A DNA stretch of 8,004 nucleotides from Candidatus Cloacimonadota bacterium. GTDB lineage: Bacteria; Cloacimonadota; Cloacimonadia; Cloacimonadales; Cloacimonadaceae. A program made the position numbers and the translations under genes. The notes under the pieces are model-generated. The model was not told where the DNA came from. It did no database searches and saw only the letters and a program-made list of their open reading frames with translations. This document shows, piece after piece, positions 1-5,353 of the stretch. Numbering within the stretch: the first letter of the stretch is position 1; every line of letters starts with the position of its first letter. The DNA is taken from positions 1 through 8,004 of the forward strand of contig VGPI01000088.1 in NCBI GenBank assembly GCA_016875595.1. The letters run 5' to 3'.

Positions 1-1304
1 TCCACGACTGGCAGGATCCGGTATTCTGGATCCATCTGAATGTAGATTATCCCTTTAATCTGAAAGGGATCCTCTATTTTCCCAAACTGCGGAATGAACC
101 GGATTTCTTCAAAGGGCAGGTGAAGCTCTTCTGTAACAATGTCTTTGTGGCGGATAATCTGGAAGACCTGATCCCGGATTTTTTGCTATTGCTCAAGGGC
201 GGGATCGATATCCCGGACATCCCGCTCAACGTCTCGCGCAGTTTCCTGCAGCATGATCATCAGGTGAGGAAGATTACGCAGTATATCGTCAAGAAGGTGG
301 CGGATCACTTCAATGAGACCTTCAAAGAAGACCGTAAGCAGTTTGAGCAGTATTGGGAAGACATCCAGACCTTTATCAAGTTCGGTCTGCTCAAGGACGA
401 AGAATTCTTCACTGCGATGAAGGATGTTATCATCTTCAAGACCGCCAGCGGTGACTATGTGACGCTGGAAGAATACAAAGCCCGCAACCAGAGTGAGGAT
501 AAAAAGACGAAGGTCTGGTACAGCGCCAGCGAGGATACGCAGGTGAGTTATCTGAATCTGATGAAAGAGCAGGGCTTGGAGATCGTCTATCAAACCACGC
601 CGCTGGATACGCATCTGTATCAGAAACTGGAAGCTGCGGTGGAGAATATCGAGTTTATCCGTGTGGATTCCGAGCTAAACGAACTGCTGGTCAACAAAGA
701 TAAGGCGGATACCGTTGATCTGGATAACCGGGGGGATTCCGAGAAGATCAAGGAGATCTTCCATCACGGTTTGGATCAGAAGGTGGAGGCATCCTTCGGC
801 AAAGACGCTTACGCTGAATACATCAAGAAACATCCCCGGGCGGTCACGGCTCTGGCGCCCTATATCGTGCAGGAAGAGGAACGCACGACTATCAAACCCT
901 ATGATCTGCCATCCACGGTGCGTGAGGAAATCGGTAAAGAGGCATTTAATGCGCTGTTTGACAATGTCTATACCGAACTCAAGATCGAGGTGAAGAATCT
1001 GAAGTCAGCGGAGATTCCATCGATGATCGTGTTTAATGAGCACATGCGGCGCTGGCATGACATGGATATGATGATGCGACGCGAGGGGATGGATATGCTG
1101 AAGCATCATACGCTGATCGTCAATCAGGAAAACCCGATCGTTCAGAAGATATTGCGGCTCAATGCCGAAGGCAAGACCGAAGAGGTGAAGACGCTCTGCG
1201 GATACATCCACGACCTGTCGCTGTTGGAACAAAAGCCCTTCACGGGCAAAGAGCTACAGAGCTTCATCGAAAAAGCGAACCGGATCCTGTCCTATATCGG
1301 ATGA
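1..1304 (+). CDS. htpG: Molecular chaperone HtpG (bacterial Hsp90), C-terminal part; 5' end outside the window
   Basis: ATP-dependent cytosolic chaperone acting as a homodimer. The open frame runs from base 3 with no start, so the gene enters from the left; the GTG at 120 is internal, because the codons before it already read as HtpG (VFWIHLNVDYPFN, then GILYFPK). About 433 residues are visible against a usual 620-680, so the N-terminal ATPase domain and part of the middle domain are missing. Family landmarks: VKLFCNNVFVADN, then PLNVSRSFLQ at bases 222-251 (the middle-domain segment whose arginine reaches the ATP site), and the dimerisation-domain stretch PSMIVFNEHMRRW followed by a Met-rich amphipathic segment near 1011-1110. 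The wording resembles FCB-type HtpG more than the E. coli protein. It ends normally at TGA with no MEEVD tail, as expected in bacteria. Identification is firm; the lineage hint is recollection. Confidence 0.96.
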   Translation, partial: HDWQDPVFWIHLNVDYPFNLKGILYFPKLRNEPDFFKGQVKLFCNNVFVADNLEDLIPDFLLLLKGGIDIPDIPLNVSRSFLQHDHQVRKITQYIVKKVADHFNETFKEDRKQFEQYWEDIQTFIKFGLLKDEEFFTAMKDVIIFKTASGDYVTLEEYKARNQSEDKKTKVWYSASEDTQVSYLNLMKEQGLEIVYQTTPLDTHLYQKLEAAVENIEFIRVDSELNELLVNKDKADTVDLDNRGDSEKIKEIFHHGLDQKVEASFGKDAYAEYIKKHPRAVTALAPYIVQEEERTTIKPYDLPSTVREEIGKEAFNALFDNVYTELKIEVKNLKSAEIPSMIVFNEHMRRWHDMDMMMRREGMDMLKHHTLIVNQENPIVQKILRLNAEGKTEEVKTLCGYIHDLSLLEQKPFTGKELQSFIEKANRILSYIG

Positions 1305-1362
1305 GATTTGATTTGACAATATGCCAGTCGAAAAAGATTGGTCTCCCAGCAAAACAACCGAT

Positions 1363-1368
1363 AAAGGA
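1363..1368 (+). promoter_or_regulatory. Ribosome binding site of the nucleotide-sugar dehydrogenase gene
   Basis: AAAGGA lies 6 bases before the ATG at 1375 and supports that start. The 70-base gap after htpG also holds a perfect TTGACA at 1313-1318, but there is no good -10 box at the right distance, so no promoter is called. Confidence 0.7.
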
Positions 1369-1374
1369 TGAAAT

Positions 1375-2913
1375 ATGTTAAACGTATCGATCGCACCGGA
1401 CGGCACAGAGTATAAACTGCCGACAGAAGAAGAAAATGAGATAGAATTTACGCGTGTGAAAGAGATCACGGCTCAGCAACGTGCCCTGGGAAGAAAGATC
1501 GTGGGCGTGCAGGGCTTGGGCTTTGTGGGCTGCGTGATGGCAGCGGTGGTTGCCGATGCCACCGATGAAAAGGGCAATCCTTATTATTACGTGCATGGAC
1601 ATCAACGGGCTTCCAAACGCTCCTACTGGAAAGTGCCGGTGATCAATACCGGCAAAGCGCCGGTCAGCTCTTCCGATCCGGAAGTGCCGGAGATCTTTCA
1701 CCGCTGCATTATGGACCGAAAGAACTTACGTGCTACTGCCGAAGACCGGGTCTATGAACTGGTTGATATCGTGGTGGTGGATATCCAGTTGGATGCCACC
1801 AAGCCCGCTTTTGGTGAAGCGGAGAAAGGCTTCTGCGACCTGCTGGCTTTTCGCGAAGGGATCAGGACACTAGGTAAATACATCCGCCCTGATTGCATGA
1901 TTTTGGTCGAGACGACCGTTCCTCCCGGTACCTGCGAGAAAGTGGTGAAACCGATCATTGAAGAGGAATTCATCAAGCGTGGAATCGATATTGTACAGCA
2001 TCCGCCTTTAATCGCCCACTCCTATGAGCGGGTGATGCCCGGCAGCAAGTATGTGGCGTCGATCCGTGACTTCTGGAGAGTGTATAGTGGCGTGAATCAA
2101 AAGAGCAAAGACCTCTGCCGTGAGTTTCTGAGCAAGGTTCTCGATGTGAAGAATTATCCCCTGACCGAGCTCGAGAATACCAACGCCTCAGAATTGGCAA
2201 AAGTGATGGAGAATTCCTATCGTGCAGCCAATATCGCTCTTACGTTGGAATGGGCACGTTTTGCCGAGAAGATCGGGGTGGATTTCTTTAAAGTGCGCGA
2301 AGCGGTGAGAAAACGCAAAGGTACGCATGACAACCTGCTTCGTCCCAGTTTGGGGGTTGGTGGATACTGTCTGACCAAGGATCCGGTGCTGGCAAATTGG
2401 GCGATGAAGACGCTCTTTGAGATCGATGATGCGCTGGATATAGCGATCAATGCGGTCAATATCAACGACACCATGCCCTTGCATACCATCGACCTGATCA
2501 AAGAAATGATCCCCGTCCTGCGAAATGTGAAGGTCGCCGTTTTGGGCGTTTCCTATCTGGAAAACCTGGGAGACACGCGCCACTCTCCGTCCAAGACGCT
2601 GGTGGAATTCCTGCATAAGGATTTTGCCATGGTCAAAGTGCATGATCCCTATGTGGAATACTGGGCAGAACTGGAAGAAGTGAAAGTGTATAATGACAAT
2701 GGCGATGTCCTGCCGGAAGCGGATGTGGTCATCTTTGCCGTGGGACACGATGAGTACAGGCAAATCACACCCGAGTTTATCGTGGAAAAAGCCGGCAAAA
2801 AACCCTTGATTGTGGATTGTTCCAATTTCCTTGATGATGCCGTTATCAGAGAATATCTCCACCTTGGATGTAATGTCCGGGGAGTGGGGAAGGGGCATAT
2901 CTCCCAATTGTAA
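1375..2913 (+). CDS. Nucleotide-sugar dehydrogenase (UDP-glucose/GDP-mannose dehydrogenase superfamily), divergent subfamily
   Basis: Predicted NAD(P)-dependent four-electron oxidation of a nucleotide sugar at C6 to a uronate, feeding polysaccharide or glycan synthesis in the cytosol. In order: an unusual 40-residue N-terminal extension; Rossmann motif G47-L-G-F-V-G52; substrate-loop motif VETTVPPGT (178-186); central helix with K276 and N280 (AKVMENSYRAANIAL); catalytic Cys332 in GVGGYCLTKDP with D336; C-terminal UDP-binding domain with LGVSYLENLGDTRHSPS (390-406). At 512 residues it is longer than the usual 390-450. Two departures: the acidic residue that normally ends strand beta-2 and binds the NAD ribose is replaced (VHGHQR, 73-78), and the usual SPERxxPG reads SYERVMPG (216-223). 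I recall a subfamily with similar QRxSxRSxWK and SYERVMPG signatures, so these are probably subfamily traits. The substrate cannot be fixed from sequence; UDP-GlcNAc/ManNAc (WbpA/WecC-like) or UDP-glucose are possible. No sugar-pathway neighbours are visible. Confidence 0.88.
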   Translation: MLNVSIAPDGTEYKLPTEEENEIEFTRVKEITAQQRALGRKIVGVQGLGFVGCVMAAVVADATDEKGNPYYYVHGHQRASKRSYWKVPVINTGKAPVSSSDPEVPEIFHRCIMDRKNLRATAEDRVYELVDIVVVDIQLDATKPAFGEAEKGFCDLLAFREGIRTLGKYIRPDCMILVETTVPPGTCEKVVKPIIEEEFIKRGIDIVQHPPLIAHSYERVMPGSKYVASIRDFWRVYSGVNQKSKDLCREFLSKVLDVKNYPLTELENTNASELAKVMENSYRAANIALTLEWARFAEKIGVDFFKVREAVRKRKGTHDNLLRPSLGVGGYCLTKDPVLANWAMKTLFEIDDALDIAINAVNINDTMPLHTIDLIKEMIPVLRNVKVAVLGVSYLENLGDTRHSPSKTLVEFLHKDFAMVKVHDPYVEYWAELEEVKVYNDNGDVLPEADVVIFAVGHDEYRQITPEFIVEKAGKKPLIVDCSNFLDDAVIREYLHLGCNVRGVGKGHISQL

Positions 2914-2923
2914 TGGTCACCCT

Positions 2924-2949
2924 CCAGCGGGTCAGCAAAGACCCGCTGG
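2924..2949 (+). terminator. Perfect 10-bp GC-rich hairpin, candidate intrinsic terminator after the dehydrogenase gene
   Basis: CCAGCGGGTC (2924-2933) pairs exactly with GACCCGCTGG (2940-2949) around the loop AGCAAA, starting 10 bases after the dehydrogenase stop. The following bases are TCATTTATA, only moderately T-rich, so termination may be partial. It could instead be an mRNA-stabilising or processing hairpin, since the next gene starts 27 bases later with no clear promoter between. Confidence 0.6.
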
Positions 2950-2961
2950 TCATTTATAGAC

Positions 2962-2967
2962 AAGGAG
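2962..2967 (+). promoter_or_regulatory. Strong ribosome binding site of the exported ferredoxin-like gene
   Basis: AAGGAG ends 9 bases before the ATG at 2977. It fixes the start, so the hydrophobic N-terminal segment belongs to the protein. Confidence 0.75.
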
Positions 2968-2976
2968 TTTAATCGA

Positions 2977-3510
2977 ATGACCGGTAGAACTATACTAATG
3001 ATATTATTGCTTGCACTGATTGTGGGTATAAATGCTCAGGATACAACTGATCCTGCCACCGGATGGATCTCTTTTGAGGGTAGCATCAATCGCATCGGAC
3101 ATAGGGTGTTTATCCAGGGACAAGGAAGTAGCTATCAGCTCTTTCTTCTCCCCCAAAGGGCTTTGGATTCGCTTCAGATAGAACTAATCCAGGATGAAAA
3201 GCTGGCCGTGGCAGGTATAGTACTCGGACCGGGGATCCTGGTCTATCAGATCTTCAAAGCTGAGGTCGTGACACAATTGCGTGATAGTGAGGGTAAACCG
3301 GTGATCTTCGTACCGGGTGGGGTTGAAGTGGCGCCCTCCCGATGCATTGGTTGTAAGCTGTGCGTTAGTCAATGCCCGGTAGGGGCGATCTCATTCGTTC
3401 AGCGTAAAGCGGTGATTGATCCGGCGAAGTGTATTGAGTGTTATATCTGCTCAGAGGGCAAGCCCGGTGGGTTTAAGGGATGCCCGGTGGGAGCGATAAA
3501 AGGGAAGTAA
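2977..3510 (+). CDS. Exported ferredoxin-like protein: signal peptide, OB-like beta domain, two 4Fe-4S motifs
   Basis: A 177-residue protein of unknown specific role, probably an electron carrier or redox module. Residues 1-20 form a Sec-type signal peptide (MTGRT, hydrophobic ILMILLLALIVGI, then INA before Q21); there is no twin-arginine motif and no lipobox cysteine. Residues about 28-98 are beta-rich (WISFEGSINRIGHRVFIQG, then YQLFLLPQ and KLAVAGIV) and resemble a small OB-fold, a judgement from pattern only. The C-terminus has C123-IG-C126-KL-C129-VSQ-C133-P and C152-IE-C155-YI-C158, then ten residues to C169-P, each ending in PVGAI, as in 2[4Fe-4S] ferredoxins. The ten-residue loop before C169 is longer than the usual three. 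Uncleaved, the N-terminal segment would anchor the protein with the clusters still outside the cytoplasm. It follows the hairpin at 2924-2949 and converges with the transporter operon with 8 bases between stops. The ferredoxin fold is confident; function is not known. Confidence 0.85.
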   Translation: MTGRTILMILLLALIVGINAQDTTDPATGWISFEGSINRIGHRVFIQGQGSSYQLFLLPQRALDSLQIELIQDEKLAVAGIVLGPGILVYQIFKAEVVTQLRDSEGKPVIFVPGGVEVAPSRCIGCKLCVSQCPVGAISFVQRKAVIDPAKCIECYICSEGKPGGFKGCPVGAIKGK

Positions 3511-3518
3511 CCCCTCCC

Positions 3519-4268
3519 CTAACACTTACCGACTTCAAAGAACTGCCCGATCTGGGGGATCCTTGCGGTCTTGGCTTGATCCAGAGTGCCTTCGAAGAGT
3601 AGTTTGCCGTCTTCGAGAAAGATGATCCGGTCTGCAATGCGGTGAATGGAGGCAAGTTCATGCGTAACTACGACGATGGTCATCTTCAATTGCTTCTTCA
3701 AGTCCAGAATCAGCTCATCCAAAGATGCACTGGTCAGGGGATCAAGTCCGGCTGAGGGTTCATCGCAAAAGAGGATTTTGGGATCAAGCGCCAGCGCTCT
3801 GGCGAGGGCAGCCCGTTTGCGCATCCCGCCCGATAGTTCGCTGGGCAGCAGATAAATGGCGTGTCCCAGATGGACAAGATCCAGTTTTACCCGGATGATG
3901 CGTTCGATAAGTGCGGGACTGAGGTTAGTGTGCTGCTCCAGCGGAATGGAGATATTATCAAAGACCGAGACCGAATTCAATAGCGCCCCATTCTGAAAGA
4001 GCATACCCACCTGTTTGAGAACCAGGTCGAATTGCTCCTGATCCAGGGTGGTAACTTCATTACCCCAGAATTTAACCGAACCGGATGCCGGCTCAAACAG
4101 ACGGAGGATATTCTTGAGCAGGGTCGTTTTGCCACATCCACTACCACCGAGGATCACCGTGATCTCATTGGGATAAATATCCAGCGAGATATCATCGAGA
4201 ATAACATTATCCTCATATTTGGCAATGAGATTGCGGACGCTGATGACCGGTTCTTTGATCATATTCAT
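3519..4268 (-). CDS. mlaF: ABC transporter ATP-binding protein, MlaF type (lipid transport)
   Basis: Cytoplasmic ATPase expected to drive the MlaE-type permease encoded just upstream, moving phospholipid or another lipid between inner and outer membrane. All nucleotide-binding motifs are intact: Walker A GGSGCGKTT (41-49), Q-loop Q92 in GMLFQNGALL, signature LSGGM (145-149) followed by RKR, Walker B ILFCDE (165-170), D-loop GLD (174-176) and H203. FQNGALLNSVSVFDNISIPL and LSGGMRKRAALARALA are wording typical of the MlaF/Mkl family rather than of nutrient importers. Length 249 residues is normal for a single-domain ATPase (E. coli MlaF about 270). The ATG overlaps the permease stop as ATGA (4265-4268) and has no Shine-Dalgarno sequence, so translation is probably coupled to the permease. 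It is the last gene of the operon and ends in TAG 8 bases from the convergent ferredoxin stop, leaving no room for a separate terminator. Family call firm; cargo inferred. Confidence 0.95.
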   Translation of the reverse strand: MNMIKEPVISVRNLIAKYEDNVILDDISLDIYPNEITVILGGSGCGKTTLLKNILRLFEPASGSVKFWGNEVTTLDQEQFDLVLKQVGMLFQNGALLNSVSVFDNISIPLEQHTNLSPALIERIIRVKLDLVHLGHAIYLLPSELSGGMRKRAALARALALDPKILFCDEPSAGLDPLTSASLDELILDLKKQLKMTIVVVTHELASIHRIADRIIFLEDGKLLFEGTLDQAKTARIPQIGQFFEVGKC

Positions 4269-5353
4269 AGATATAGCAAGCTGAACAGCGCATCAAACAT
4301 GATCACGGCAAAGATTGAAGAGACGACGGCGGAAGTGGTTGCCTTTCCCACACCTTCAGCGCCTCCTTTGACGGTGAACCCATAAAAACTACCGATTATC
4401 ACTATCACCCAGGCAAAGAAGGTGCTCTTGACTAAACTGATAATGATGTCCTTAATGGTCAGTATCTCTATAGTTCGGGTAAGAAAGGTTTGCAGGCTGA
4501 CGTCGAGATAGGTAACGGCAATCATCAAACCACCCAAAACCCCGATCATGATAGAAAAAGTAACCAGAATCGGCATGACGAAAGTGATCGCGTGAAACTT
4601 GGGAACGACCACGTAGCGGATGGGATTGAGCGCCATAATTTTCAGGGCGTCGAGTTCCTCGCTTACCTGCATGGTGGCGATCTCCGATGCAATACTCGAA
4701 CCGCTTCTGCCGGCAACAATGATTGCAGTGATCAAGGGTCCCATCTCCCTTACCATAGTGATGGAAAGCAGGTCGGCAAGGAAAACGTTGCCACCGAAAT
4801 TGCGAAGCTGGATGGCTGACTGAAGAGATAGAATGAAGCCAATGATAAAGGAGAGGAGTAAAACGATGGGTAATGCCTGCACACCCAGTAGGATGGCTTG
4901 CTGGGTCGTGGCACCTTTTCGTTGAGCTTTGCGATTTACCAATCCCCAAACAGCCCAGAAAAACACATCGGCTGAAAGATAAAGTACGCTGAGGCAATTC
5001 CTTAGAATATTGATCAAACTATCACCAAGACCCTCAAAAAAACTTGGCTGGACCGGAGGAGGGATGGGTTTGAGTTTTGCTGAGGTGAAGGTCTCCATGA
5101 TCTCCTTGATCGCTGGCGAAGCACCACTGATCAAGACAAATCCGCTCAGATCCTGGAGTTGAATTTGTGTTTCCTCCAGAAATGCCACACCGGCACTATC
5201 GATCTCAATAACTCCGGATACATCCAGCATTACGGGTTTACTGCCGTGCAGGAGATGCTTCATCTCCACAGAGATCGAGGCAATTGTCTCAAAGATCAGG
5301 CTACCGGTAATGTAGATGGTGTTGTTTTCGAGCTTGAGATGGTCCATCTTCAA
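4265..5353 (-). CDS. mlaE: MlaE-type lipid ABC permease with N-terminal STAS (MlaB-like) domain
   Basis: Inner-membrane permease of an MCE lipid transporter. Residues 1-95 form a STAS domain (LENNTIYITGSL; PVMLDVSGVIEIDSAGVAFLEE), with the conserved DSAG loop at 52-55; E. coli supplies this as separate MlaB, which binds MlaF and is needed for its activity. After a proline-rich linker (96-103) comes the MlaE domain (about 108-362), with hydrophobic segments near 118-139, 153-180, 205-215, 254-283, 303-326 and 340-362, and the family signature VREMGPLITAIIVAGRSG, then ASEIATM and LNPIRYVVVPK (201-252). At 362 residues it equals a normal MlaE (about 260) plus one STAS domain. The longest start is TTG at 5353, overlapping the upstream stop as TTGA; an in-frame ATG at 5347, 2 bases past that stop, is equally or more likely. 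Neither has a clear ribosome site, so coupling to the upstream gene is inferred. Residue numbers here count from TTG. STAS-MlaE fusions are known elsewhere. Confidence 0.94.
   Translation of the reverse strand: MKMDHLKLENNTIYITGSLIFETIASISVEMKHLLHGSKPVMLDVSGVIEIDSAGVAFLEETQIQLQDLSGFVLISGASPAIKEIMETFTSAKLKPIPPPVQPSFFEGLGDSLINILRNCLSVLYLSADVFFWAVWGLVNRKAQRKGATTQQAILLGVQALPIVLLLSFIIGFILSLQSAIQLRNFGGNVFLADLLSITMVREMGPLITAIIVAGRSGSSIASEIATMQVSEELDALKIMALNPIRYVVVPKFHAITFVMPILVTFSIMIGVLGGLMIAVTYLDVSLQTFLTRTIEILTIKDIIISLVKSTFFAWVIVIIGSFYGFTVKGGAEGVGKATTSAVVSSIFAVIMFDALFSLLYL

Noticed and set aside
120..122. GTG at 120 as the start of htpG
   Set aside because: The frame is open and recognisably HtpG for 39 codons before it; the true start lies outside the window.
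1313..1341. TTGACA at 1313-1318 as the -35 box of a promoter for the dehydrogenase gene
   Set aside because: The -35 is perfect, but spacings of 15-18 give only AAGATT, AGATTG or GATTGG as -10, at best three matches to TATAAT. Not enough to call.
1324..1341. Small hairpin CCAGTC/GATTGG after htpG as a terminator
   Set aside because: Only 6 pairs including one G-T, a GAAAAA loop and no T run after it.
2188..2907. Long minus-strand open frame of 239 codons inside the dehydrogenase gene
   Set aside because: It is antisense to a well-conserved enzyme, its product is His/Phe/Ile-rich with no recognisable domain, and it has no convincing ribosome site or neighbours.
2955..2960. TATAGA as a -10 box for the ferredoxin gene
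   Set aside because: A transcript from here would begin at or after the ribosome binding site, and the -35 position would lie inside the hairpin.
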